Translations under genes and position numbers: made by a program | Notes under the pieces: model-generated | What the model was told of the DNA's origin: nothing | Database searches by the model: none | Seen by the model: only the letters and a program-made list of their open reading frames with translations | Assembly (NCBI GenBank): GCA_932294295.1 | Contig: OW028583.1 | Span: forward strand, 4,018,501 to 4,082,500 | Direction of reading: 5' to 3' | DNA length: 64,000 nt | From: Alitta virens | Taxonomy: Eukaryota; Annelida; Polychaeta; Phyllodocida; Nereididae | Shown: positions 24,727 through 36,000 of the stretch, piece by piece | Layout: each line of letters begins with the position of its first letter | Numbering within the stretch: the first letter of the stretch is position 1

Positions 24727-25371
24727 GCTGGAATAGTACTTTCTGATATGTTAGCTCATCAATGCAAATGATTATGCTTTAATTTCACACTCTCAAACAA
24801 TATTGTCACGGAATTTTAGCTTTAGTGCTTAACACTCAAACGTAACCAACCTGATCTTTAAATTTTTTTTAAATGTCACGTGTTAGCTTTGTTGCACAAT
24901 TAACCCACTGGATCTTAAATATAGATGGTTAGTTTTTGGACCGCTATATAGGACATATTTGTATATCATATGGATCCTTATCTTTTTGTACCTGATAGTT
25001 TTGTTGTGTTGGCCAATCAAATGCGTAAATAACAATCAAATTTGCTTCGTGCGTTAAGTATTTATACAGGCTTTTGCCCACTTTACTGATATAGCATTCC
25101 TGCTTTTGATCTGTGTATTACATTGCATCTTAGCCTGTGATCGGATTGTTTGTTACTGTTACTGTATATTCTTGATAGTATTAAAAGCTGAGGCCTATAC
25201 ATAATTTTAGAGAGAGCTATTTACCAAACTTCAACATGATTTAAAATCGAGTTAGATCTATATTTTTCTCAGCCTCAGCCTCAATTTGTAGAAGGCCGTT
25301 AATCATGACTGGTGTGTATTTTACCCGCTTGTAATCAAATGCATCATTACTTTAAGTTAATTATGATAAGT

Positions 25372-25603
25372 GCTGTTCCATTTAAAAAAAAGGGGGGGGG
25401 GGGGGGTGAAGGTTGTTTTTTAAATGGGGGGGGGGGGGGGGCAGGGTTCTCTGAAAGAGAGAAAGAGGGGGATGGTTGACCAGTACTTTCTAAAATATCT
25501 TAATGTAAAAAAAAAGGGGGGGGGGGGGGGTGGGGTTGGGGTTCTGTCAAAAAACAAAAAGCGGGGTGGGGTCTGAAAATTTAAAAAGAAAAATGGAACA
25601 GCC
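25372..25603. mobile_element. G-tract-rich inverted-repeat element
   Basis: Ends GCTGTTCCATTTAAAAAA and AAAAATGGAACAGC, and the match extends outward to ATAAG/CTTAT. The interior holds three G runs of 12 or more separated by GGTTGACCAGTA and TTCTGTCAAAAA blocks. Relatives lie at 11145-11267, 11375-11610, 13893-14148 and 52108-52455. Confidence 0.65.
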
Positions 25604-26004
25604 CTTATCTACTACACATTGTAGATTATAAATGAGCCTCGTCCTAAATATATATCTTATCAGGTTTTTATACATGATATAGTCTATTTTTATTTCATAC
25701 TGTGAGGAAGTTAAAGTGATGAACATGTGGTCCAGTGACCGTGTAATAATAGCTAATAGCTAGAGCTGTTCCAGGTAAAAAGATACAGCCAACTGACAAA
25801 TATCAATATATGATAAAGTGTATATACATCATGTATCTGATTATTTGTTGTGGAGGATGACAAAGAATACAGTATCATACAGTATAATTAAATTAGGTAA
25901 CGGACCCAAGGTAGTTTAATCACAATATACAATGTATTTTAAAGGCAAGGGGAAGGTAGGCTGACAATCATCGTCAATATTTTGACATTATTCATACTTA
26001 CATG

Positions 26005-26179
26005 CAGGGCTTTGGAGTAGGAGTCGGAGTCGGGAGTCAGGGTGTTTTTGGGTGGAGTCAGAGTCGGAGTCAGAAAATGGTGTGTGGCTGGAGTCGGAGT
26101 CAGAGTCGGAGTCTAATTTTTAAAAAGAAGGAGTCGGGAGTCGGAGTCAGAGTCAATTTTAACCGACTCCGAAGCCCTG
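26005..26179. mobile_element. hAT-like MITE with GGAGTC repeats
   Basis: Ends CAGGGCTTTGGAGT and ACTCCGAAGCCCTG, typical hAT-like CAGGG termini. It is flanked by perfect 8-bp CTTACATG at 25997-26004 and 26180-26187. The interior is an array of GGAGTC/GAGTCA hexamers. It lies between the two claudin-like genes. Confidence 0.88.
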
Positions 26180-26522
26180 CTTACATGAATGGAAAGCCCT
26201 TGAATTAACCCAGATAAAATGCTACAATGGGGCTGTATCGGAACGTAAATATTTGTCCAACATCAACCCCATCTCATATGCTGTATCTGGGAAATATATT
26301 CTCGAAGTCAAAGACAATCAAATTTTTTTATGTAATTTCTGTTGTAATGCTGCTCATCCAATCAGCCTTACAAGACAAATCAGAATAACATAGACTATAT
26401 AGACTCAGTAGCGGATTTAGGGGGTTTAAACCCTTTAATTAAAAAATATATATAGTAGTCCCCCACAATACATTTTAATTTGTCAACCCCCCTGTGAAAT
26501 AAATTCTGGATCCGCCCCTGAC

Positions 26523-26680
26523 TCTATTCACATATGACCTCTGTTTCAGTGCATTTGACCAGAATGACATTATCGTCAAAACAATGGTGATGACATCACA
26601 ATGTCCATTTTGGACAATGGGCGGTTTTATTGCATAATATTGGTCAAATGCACTTAAAATGAGGTCATGTGCAAATAGCT
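26523..26680. mobile_element. Foldback element, CATATGACCTC type
   Basis: Inverted arms CACATATGACCTC...AGTGCATTTGACCA and TGGTCAAATGCACT...GAGGTCATGTG. The same CATATGACCTCAG motif is tandemly repeated at 51546-51652. Confidence 0.55.
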
Positions 26681-27551
26681 GAGGTGTGAATATCAATTGA
26701 TCAAAAAATATTAATAATTATTAAAAATAATTAATTTATATTATGATTATATTATAATTAATACATAATTATTAATATATTAATAAATAAATCAATTGAT
26801 CCTGCAAGTGAAGCTAATTTATTAAACTTGATATGTCGAGAAATATTTATCAATTATTTTGTGGATCATTCAAAATTGGTTGATACTATGAAAAGTGAAT
26901 TTGCCAGGAATACTTTGAATTAATATAATTATTATTTTAAATCAAATTCAGAACATGTAATTGTTACACAAAATCATATCATGGACAGTATTTTTTACTA
27001 TGGTTGTGACTTAAAATTGTATATTAATATAAATGTTTAATTAATTCATGTATTTATAATGATTAGTATTTGAATGAATGTGATGCTTTGTTTAGTTTCT
27101 GAGCCTTCATACAATAAATGATCACTTGAACCTAACAAGTTTTAGTGATGTTTTTAATAACTTTATTTACTTTATGTGTCTTTGATAATAGATCTCACGT
27201 TATAGGTCGACATTATTTCAAGTCAAGAAATCAAGGCACAGCCAATTTTAAGTAATTGTTCTAACCAAGAATTTAAACGTATATAGCTGGCCTGCCAGAT
27301 GAACAAGTCAGCACTTAAAGCACTTAAATTCCCTGCCAGTGCAAATAAATGACGGATGCGTTTTTGCGTTATGAGTACGGTTTGCCATTTTTCGAGCAGC
27401 AGATTCAAAATCCCATGTTATATTATAGGAGCAACTTCGTGCTTTCGGATGGAGCATGTATATAGGCTAGTTGACTTTATCTACTGGTTATTAATTATTT
27501 GGGGGGGGGGGGGGGGGGGGGAGTAACATTTTTTTGCTATCAGAGTACACA

Positions 27552-27741
27552 ATGGGTGGGTGGGTGTGTGGATTAGGCCTTAACTTCCTGTATTTCTGCA
27601 CCTATTGGGCTAATTAGGTCAGGCAGGGACCATGGCAATGAGACGAAGGATGAAACAGCCATTCAACTTAGGCTTGAGCGGGAATCGAACCCGGGACCAA
27701 GTTGTTGGAAGCCAAGCGCTACCACTGAGCTAAGCCCCAAC
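27552..27741 (-). mobile_element. tRNA-derived SINE, family A
   Basis: On the minus strand it reads GGGGCTTAGCTCAGTGGTAG (A box) and GGGTTCGATTCCCG (B box), then the shared body. It lies between the claudin-like genes. Confidence 0.8.
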
Positions 27742-27892
27742 CCCACTTTGCAGACTGAGCCACATTTATATATATATATATATTTATTTATTTATTTAAT
27801 TGCTTGGTGGTCAAGCTGTATTAAAGCTTTCGTTTCACTCCACATATCAAAATTGAACACCTTCCATAAAGAGGTTCTATATATGTTAAATT

Positions 27893-28030
27893 GGTGATGC
27901 CCAGTATTTGGTGTCTGTGCCGGGACAAGTGAAAGACCCCACCTTTGGGGTATATATATATGTTAATGATGTAGACTCCTATATAAGCCCAAGCCATATC
28001 TCATCATAACATAGATCTGCCTCTGGTTGT
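27893..28030 (+). mobile_element. SINE family B fragment
   Basis: Shares GTGTCTGTGCCGGGACAAGT, then a diverged GATGTAGACTC and AAGCCATATCTCATCAT tail. Other fragments lie at 36538-36680 and 61520-61570. Confidence 0.5.
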
Positions 28031-28323
28031 TTGATATAAGCTGAATTTTTTTTAGTAAAGACAGTAAAGTATATATGCATAGAATGTACTCATTGTAACA
28101 ATGAAATAATACAATAGCACAGAGCAGATTGATCACGAAGCATTAAATCAATCTAATCTGGTAATCACGGGATTATATTTTCCTCACTTGATGTAATATC
28201 TAAACATTTCCATGCATATGCTTCAGTTTTGTTTTCATTGTGAATACAAACAATTGGCTTAGCAAACTCCTCTCCAGATATGACAGACAATTTCATTCTC
28301 TAATTGTCATTCGAAGAAGCACC

Positions 28324-30264
28324 ATGGGTGAGCAAAGTTGTTCGGCGTGTAGCGGATTGGTTCTTTTGCACGTGGCTTTAGTCGTCAATTTGGTTGCTTT
28401 GGCAACACCTTTTTGGATCTCTAACGAACAGAGCGACTTGGCAACTCCCAGCACCAACTTCACATTTCAAGGACTTTGGCAAATTTGTTCGCGAAACTTC
28501 GAACGAACCACCTGTCACACACTTCAAGCCTCACAGCAAACAGGTAAGCTCACGAGTGAAATTAATTCTAGAGACTTTGTGTGATAAAGGATTTGACATA
28601 AAAAGCTGACCATTCAAAATAATTTCAAGTAATGGATGACTATATTTTAAGGTGGAATATCTCATTTTTTGTGCATTAATTGCCTGGCAAACATATAAAA
28701 TTGCTATAGTCTATCAAAAAATCGCCATAAATTCTATCATCACAATAAATTACAATAACATTCCAGGCCCGAAGCCAAGGGGGGTCGAGGAGGTCAGTCG
28801 ACCCGCCCAACTTGGACCATGTCAACACATTGGTCCACATCAGGGAATACTATTTAAAAAAATTTGTATCAAAGGTCCACAATTTTATGAAAAGACCCAC
28901 CCAACGCTAGCGGCGGGCTACGGGCCTGCATTAATTTTTCCGAAACATGTATTTTGCTTTCAGGCTGGTTTGTGGCCATCCAAGTGTTGAGCACCATAGG
29001 CACTGCTCTGAGCGCTCTGGCTCTCTCCGGCTATTACTGCATCTTCATAATTGACCACATGAAGCGTCATCACATTTCTGTTGTAAACACCTGCGTATTA
29101 TTGGCTACCAAAATTGCAAGTGAGTACGCTTAGGCTTCTCTTTATGCTGTATTTTTTCAGTTAAATATAATCTAACCTAAGTTTGCTCATTCGTTTATCG
29201 ATCAAGGGTTGTCGATATTGTCTGCATGCACTCTGACTCGTTCCTGTCTCGAGTAAGGAGACAGGTCACGTCTATAAATCGGAAGGTGATGTCACAATGA
29301 TCCGATTGTCATCAACCAATCAGATCACAGAATTCGCCAGACCCAACCTAAGTGTTTCTTCACCAGAGAGCATACACTCACGAAGTGTCACAAACTGAAG
29401 TGTTGTGAATTGACCGACACCTAAGTGTGTAACCCAGAAATTTTGATCTACACAAGGATATTCATGTCAATGTCTCAATGCTCCTGGTCTGAAGCTTAGC
29501 TTTTATGGCCATTGCCAGAGGCAGAAATAATGATGAGATGATAAGGCTTGGAGTGCACATCATGTTAAATATTTACCCCATGGGTGGTGTCTTTTACTTG
29601 CCTCAGCATAGACACTGAGTACAACTTACCTCCAATTTAACCACTCGTGCAGCGGCCTAAACATACCTAAGGCCCTCCTTTTTTTTTTCATCATTGAGTT
29701 AATTACATCTCGAGAGGTCATTTCTTGCACCTCACAAAATATCAAAATTTTCTTACAAAATATTATTCTGTAGCATTCATAAAGAATAATACATGTATTT
29801 CCACACAATTTCTTGTAACAAAGTACTGATACCACCCATTATTTCAAGTCAGTTACTACAGTCGAGTATAATCTGTACCATTTTCCGCCCCCGGCAAAGA
29901 TTGGTGTGGGAACCACTACCCTAATAGAAACCTTGACAATGCGAAGATGAACTAGTGCACCATTTCTCTTAACAAACCACTGATACACACCTAATTCAGT
30001 TAATGCAGTCAAACTGATCTGTAAATGCTCAATACCTAAACTTCTTTTTTTTTGGTTAAATTTTCAGCTGTCCTGCTAATCATAACTTTGGTGCTCTTTA
30101 GCAAAAAGGGTGCACTAGACTCGATTGTCCCACCACCGAAGTTTTACTCCTGGAGCTACCACACATTAATCGGAGGCGTCATGGTCACTCTGTTGACCGC
30201 AGTGGTCATCTCCCATGAACAGTGCCAGCTGTCGAAAACTCAGCTTCCGTACGCTGATATATGA
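28324..30264 (+). CDS. Claudin/PMP22-superfamily four-TM protein, tandem copy 2
   Basis: Paralogue of the gene 3.6 kb upstream, 190 aa. Exons 28324-28543, 28964-29119 and 30068-30264, with the same two phase-1 introns at the same places. The loop signature sits at identical residue numbers (W31, G50-L51-W52, C55, C64), and the sequon at N45 (NFT) is kept while N38 is lost. Exon 2 begins GWFVAIQV (copy 1: AWFVSVQV). Exon 3 contains PPPKFYSWSYHT (copy 1: QPPKRFAWSYYT), and the tail ends PYADI. Start context accATGG is strong. AATAAA at 30374-30379 is a likely poly(A) signal. Divergence between the copies is large outside the signature and helices, so the duplication is not recent. The function is unknown beyond the superfamily. 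Confidence 0.85.
28764..28928. mobile_element. hAT-like fragment, CAGGCCCG...CGGGCCTG
   Basis: Terminal inverted repeat CAGGCCCGAAGCC / GGCTACGGGCCTG over 165 bp, in intron 1 of claudin-like copy 2, ending 35 bp before exon 2. No clear target duplication was seen. Confidence 0.55.
29466..29624 (-). mobile_element. SINE family B, 3' part
   Basis: Same body in reverse (ACCCCATGGGTGGTGTCTTT, TTGCCTCAGCATAGACACTG). It lies in intron 2 of claudin-like copy 2. Confidence 0.6.
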
Positions 30265-30616
30265 AGGCTTTTTTTTTTCTTTTTCTTTTTTTTTTAAAAA
30301 AATCTGTTATATATATTGATGTTCTTTTATTTCTTTAGCTCTGTTACTGCCTGTTGGTTTTGTCTAACGTGTGAATAAATAAATATTTGATATCAAATCG
30401 ATTCACCGATATTTTGTTTAATTATAACTATATACATTAATTTATACAATATTTACAAATGATAAATACCTATTACATACAATTGCTGCCGGTTTTTTTG
30501 TTCGCTTGAGTTTGAGCGTTATATCACTTAACTTAGACCTGGAAGTATGACAGAATTATTTAACCTTTAGAATGTGAGCTTATGTATATAGTAGTCAACA
30601 TTTGCTAGGCATGGAT

Positions 30617-30975
30617 TAGGGCTGTACACCTTAACCTTTAAAACGATACAAATCACGATACAGTAAAACCGATACGATACGTATCATGATACGTATCGTT
30701 AAGATATATCAATGGAGGAATTGAACAAGCATGCAGTAATGACAATTAACAATGAAATATCATGAACAAATCTCTATGAAATAATTCCAGACTGTTCATG
30801 CAATGAAAGTGGGCTGAGAAATCACTGGAACATCTGTGTAGCAGGTATCCTATTAGCTCAAAAACACCTACATATCGTTTACGTGTATCATTATTATGAA
30901 TGAAGATTATCAATACCCGTATTGTTATCCTTGCACCGGTAAAAACGGTATATCGAGAACCGGTGTACAGCCCTA
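30617..30975. mobile_element. hAT-like MITE, 'TAGGGCTGTACACC' family
   Basis: Ends TAGGGCTGTACACC and GGTGTACAGCCCTA. It contains a palindrome ACGATACGTATCATGATACG. Flanks GCATGGAT / GCATCGAC match at 6 of 8 positions. Relatives lie at 36370-36526 and 10937-11033. Confidence 0.75.
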
Positions 30976-31739
30976 GCATCGACAGTTACATTAAGCAACA
31001 TTTTATAAATTAACTTCTAGGATCCGCTGATATGATAAATGTGCTGACAGAAAATAAAATAACATTTCCCCATCTCATCTAATAAGAAATTTTACTTTAT
31101 TGTTAAATTTTAAACCGACTGACCCATTAAAAATTTTCCCATGAGGATCTGAGAAGTTAAAGATCAAGTGTGGCTTTTACACATATAATACATGGTTGTT
31201 TGCGCAAGTCTCAATTTTTACTTCTTTCCAAAAATGTCTAATTTCTACCAAACGGTGATTAGTAATCCCTCAATGTTTCGAACATAGAAAAGTTATTCAT
31301 ATTAAAGGCACTTTGAAATAATTTTGACAAATTTTTTTGGCTTATTTAGAATGATCTGCCATAAACGATGCAACCTTTTAGCAACTTAAAAAATGGTTAA
31401 CTGCAACTTGACTTATTGACTTTTACACCGACATATGACTTTAATTCATGTTTACTATTCAGCAGATACCGAATGATGGCAAAACTATGTTTTTCTGTTA
31501 TCCATTGTTTATCACACCAAAATTAAATTTCTCAATATTTTTCCAACAACACCTCAATGACCTGCACAACGTGTGCTTCTAGGGGTGGTTAGTTCTTGTG
31601 TGACCTTGTGTGACCTTGGATCCAGAAATACCAAAACAATGAAATGGATGACATAATCACAGCTTAATGACTGATGACCAGTAATTATTACTAATTCAAC
31701 TGTGGTGACGTCATCCATTGCTTCTGGTATTTCTGGGTC

Positions 31740-32387
31740 GGGTCCTAAGTCACACATGATCTGACCAGCCATAAACGGACAAACTGACCGAGTCAGTGTC
31801 TTCGTTAAAAATGTCCTTCACGGAATTATCCATGTTTTTGCTACTACTAACAGACGTTTAACCTCCGTAGTTCCCCGAAGACGAGGGTTGGATGCCTTCG
31901 CAAAACACAAATGTACTACTGATAATTCCACTATCCTTAGCAAATGTTGAATACTGTACAAGAAATGATTGTCGAGCTCAAGTCTTTGGCCGATGAATTT
32001 GATGATGAAACGATGTAATGAAATCACAGATGGCAATTTATGAAGCGATGATTTTCTCAGGTCGCGAAAGCTCCGATTCCGTATAGAAGACTGCACGGAG
32101 AGAAATGCAGGTATTGCACAGACGTTGATTTGGTGGGGAAGGTTCCTATGAGTTCCGGAGAATTGTGGCCTTCTCTGCAAGAAAAATTAAATAATACATT
32201 TTCTGATAACTTTACTTTATTGTTGAAGTCACAGACTATATGGCATCGGGTTAATTTTTCACAATATATCGATCCTGCAGAAATATTACGTCAAATTAAA
32301 AATACTATAAAAAACAATCACAAAGACGTCACTGGCGCTTGTGGCAATTATCATGTTACTATCACAAGGGACGCTATTCACTAACCC
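31740..32387 (+). pseudogene. Unassigned protein-coding-like segment, frame broken
   Basis: Three adjacent plus-strand stretches read like protein but lie in different frames or are split by stops. 31753-31950 contains RRLTSVVPRRRGLDAF. 31947-32018 contains MLNTVQEMIVELKSLADEF. 32063-32384 contains GEKCRYCTDVDLVGKV and then about 80 residues to a stop. The second and third share a frame but are separated by three stops in about 45 nt. That gap could be a very short intron, though the splice phases do not then fit. I do not recognise the family. Part of the 3' end (from 32347) recurs at about 11042-11086, so it is repeated in the genome. A degraded gene, a retrocopy or part of a mobile element are all possible. 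Confidence 0.3.
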
Positions 32388-33080
32388 TGACAATCCCACA
32401 ATCCTTTGCAGATGCTTATGACACATTATATACGTTTTTTATTAATTAATATATTTTGTTGTTTTTATATATAAATCAATGTAGGAAAGTAATAAAATGT
32501 CAAAAATGAACCAAGGATGGTTCCAGTGCGAGGGGGGGGGGGGGGGGGGAGTACTACAAGATCAACCAAACTAGGTTTTTTTATAGAAAATATGGTATTA
32601 GTCCAAATGATATATTTTGTCTTATGGATTGTTGAAAAGGCCTCTTTTAAATTTTACCATGGGCAATAGTCTTTTCACTGTGCAGCCCTGAATTCAGGAA
32701 GACATAAGTCTTGCCTCTCCTCTTATAAATTACTCATTTTGCTTTTCAGACATGGTAGGTCATAACTAATTGATTCCATAAATATAATTTTCTGGGAAAT
32801 AACAGAAATCAACTAAATGATAAGATGTCAAATATACATTAAAAAATACTGCTGCTAGGATGCACTTTGCTTCAGCCAATCAGAGTCAAGGGCGGGAAAA
32901 TTTTCAGCCAAAAGAATTGCAGTATTCTGTCGTAGCCACCTGGTGGAAATACAGAGAGCCTTCCGTGAAAATCCTCTATTGCCCTGTTCCTTCTCAAATG
33001 AAGGTTCTTGCACCGCCACTGCATTTAACAAAGTTATAATTATCTACAACAAGTTTTGTAGAAGTGAAATAGGGACTTAC

Positions 33081-36000
33081 ATCGGTAAACCAGTTCCTCC
33101 TGTGCGTCTCACGTCCCATACCCGTAACGAACAGTCTAAACCACCTGTAAAAATACCAAATTAAATCATGAAATACTCTAGCTTAATAACCATTTTATGC
33201 TCGGGCCATTCCACAAATAAAGGTGTAGGATCACAAGGAAAACTTAAACGGAGATAAAGGACATTATCTTCATACAATGTACCATTAGTTTCATTAAAAA
33301 CAGCCCGTCAAATTGAAAGCTGTCAGACATGGCCAATTGTGCCACGTGCGTTTTCCATGCATTTGGAGAAACACATGGAAAACGCATGGTTTTTGCCTCA
33401 TACGTTTCCCATCAAAGATTTTTGTTGCATGAAAAATGTTAAACTAATTTCACAATCATGAAAGTGATGGTGGTGATAGTGTTGAGGTCTGCAAAAATAC
33501 TAAGTCCAAAGAATTTTATTGAAATAGCCAGAGAAAAACTCGGTAACTGCTTGATATTCTAACGCCATGGCGAGGTTTAAGCTTTACTTATTTTGCATCA
33601 ATCAGGTATGTAGTAAGTGGTATTCTTTATTGGAAAGGTTTTCTTACCAGAAGCGAGCATGGTGCTGTCACTATTGAATGAAAGAGCATAGATAGAGTCC
33701 GAGTGTCCCCGCAAGTCCTTTAGCAGATTACCAGTTCCAAGGTCCCATACCTTCACTCTGCGGTCCTCCCCTGCAAAGAACAAAGTTCACTAGGGTAAAT
33801 ATGAGATGTAAAGACTGCATGTTTGCACTACATTCAAGCGTTTTTTCTTCCTTCTTTTTTTAACGTTCATTTGTTGAATAATTAACGAACAATCGATGAC
33901 CATGTTTAATCTACTCAAATTCTGATTAATTGTATTTGTATATTTATCGATTTGATGAAGATATTCTTCTTCACATATCTTTTATTTTGATAAGCACTGG
34001 ACCAAACCATTTATTTTTCATTGATTTCATCCAGTCTGGACTGAAGCATTTATCACAGAAAATATACTCTTTGTTACAAAACAAATCACAGCATACCAGC
34101 AGAAGCCAGAAGTTGGCCGTTCGGACTGAAGGCAAGAGACAAAACCGTCGCTCTGTGACCCTGGAACAACCGGACCGGTTTACCCTCCTGCGAACTCCAC
34201 AAGCGAACCGTCTTGTCGCTGGACCCTGTTGCCACGTAACTGAAGTTGGGGTGGAACTTCACACACTGAAATTAAATGAAATTATAAGAAGCATGTATAG
34301 TTTAAAGAAAACAATAACTACCGTTTAAGAAAGCAGGGTGTATATATGAGATGATGCTTGAGGCAAAACCAAATCTATAGCACTCACACGCCTATGTATA
34401 AAAACTTTGGTATTATTCTTCGTCACTAATGTTTGCAGGTCGTTCCTTGGTATATTAATTAACGTGATAAAAATATTTAAATTGAGATCAATCTGAATTT
34501 ATGGTAATTTTGATGCATTTAAAGTTGGTATGAGAACACAAAACAGCAAAACATAAGCGATAAATATTACTTGAGTAATGGTGATTTATACACCTAGCTG
34601 TGTACCAAACCACCATACACATATTATGACCTGAGAACGTTCTTTGTGATGGTCCGGTAAACAAAACTTATATTTGTTCAATTAAAATTAATAGGCTATT
34701 ACTTATCAACAGACTATCAGTAACTGCACCCAAACTATTGCTGATGACGTCTGCAATGTCACTGAGTGCAATGGTGTCATATTTCAACATCATCGTCATT
34801 AAAGCAATGGCATAGATACTGATACATCCCTCTATTGATAAATAATAGCTCATCGGAACTTGCTCAAAACCCACAAACTCAACTTACGTCAACATCGTGA
34901 ATATGCCCCACTAGCGATCGCAGCGGAAATGTCCTTTCCATGTTCCATAGTTTGGCCGTTCTGTCGTGCGAACAGGAGACGAAGAAACCAGTTGCACTGA
35001 AATTATGACGTGATCAAAATTTAATGAAAGGACCCAACTCTTGCAATTTCACATACAATAGTCTTTTAAATATGGGCTGTGTTCCATTTTAAAAAGAGGG
35101 GTAGGGGTGGACAGGATAACTTCAAAAATTGACATTTGACACTCAATTATTTGCTTTTGAACCTCGATTCATAGGGGGGGGGGGGGAACTCCACGACCTA
35201 TTGACCCAGCTTTTTTTGTATTTTATATTGTGTATCATATGTACTTTAATACATTTGTTTATATTAAAGCTTTATTATAAATGATCTTGTATTTACATTC
35301 CTTTCATTTCACCCCAGACCATTCAACACTAACTTATCTGCTTAGTGCCATCATGGAGCCTTCTGATGGCTCCATGGTCCCAATATCATGTACAATGACA
35401 GCTGTCTACTGCTAATATTGTTCACGTTGCCAGATATCTATTCTTTTTTTTTCAAAGAATTTTCTTGTTAAACAAAATAATCGGAACAACCTTCTTTTTT
35501 TTTTTCAGTCGGCCTAAGTAAGCAATACAGTTGGTGTAAGTAGACCAGGCAATTAAGTAATTTGTCCATTTAAATTAATGGAACCAGACATTGAATCAAG
35601 TGCAACCATGACCATTAGAGCAAGAAAATGATGTCTCATCCAGCCAATTATAGTCAATAAAATGGGGGTTAAAACATGAGGTACTAAGCCACTGAACAAG
35701 ATTAACCTTTGTGTACGAAGTTGTGAAATGGCAGTAATTATTCAAGGACTAAATATTTAATTCTGAACATTTAATACGAGTTCATTATGTGCTTCTTTAT
35801 AGATTCATCCACACCTTCGCAATATCTCCACAGACATACCACAGATCTTCAGACAGTTTTGAAGATTTTAGGGGTTTAGTGCAGTATAGCGGACCCAAAT
35901 TTATGACCATATTTGGCATCCACAGAATATGAAATAATGTCACTTTTTTTTAATAAGTTTGAAGTTGTGGCACAATTAGAATAACATTTGTGTATAGTAG

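Larger units (their letters stand above)
24727..28323. other. Interval between the two claudin-like genes
   Basis: After the probable 3' UTR of copy 1 there are a G-rich element, a hAT-like MITE, a foldback element, a very AT-rich stretch (26700-27060), a 20-plus-base G run near 27501, a family A SINE and a family B fragment. No further exon was seen. Confidence 0.5.
30265..33080. other. Interval between claudin-like copy 2 and TAF5L
   Basis: It contains the poly(A) signal at 30374, a MITE (30617-30975), the unassigned coding-like segment (31740-32387) and a long G run near 32530. The missing TAF5L 3' exon should lie here on the minus strand, but no matching reading frame was found. Confidence 0.45.

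Noticed and set aside
26002..26208. ORF with repeated GVGV / SRSRS
   Set aside because: A translation of the GGAGTC hexamers inside the hAT-like MITE.
27660..27740. Candidate tRNA gene (minus strand)
   Set aside because: A and B boxes are present, but the sequence does not close into a full cloverleaf acceptor and the same head occurs in three SINE copies.
31818..32180. 120-codon minus-strand ORF as the TAF5L last exon
   Set aside because: It lacks the expected closing WD40 strand and has no suitable acceptor in phase 2.
33930..34328. 132-codon plus-strand ORF
   Set aside because: It lies across TAF5L exon 13 on the opposite strand. The minus-strand WD40 reading is strongly supported, so this is an antisense shadow.
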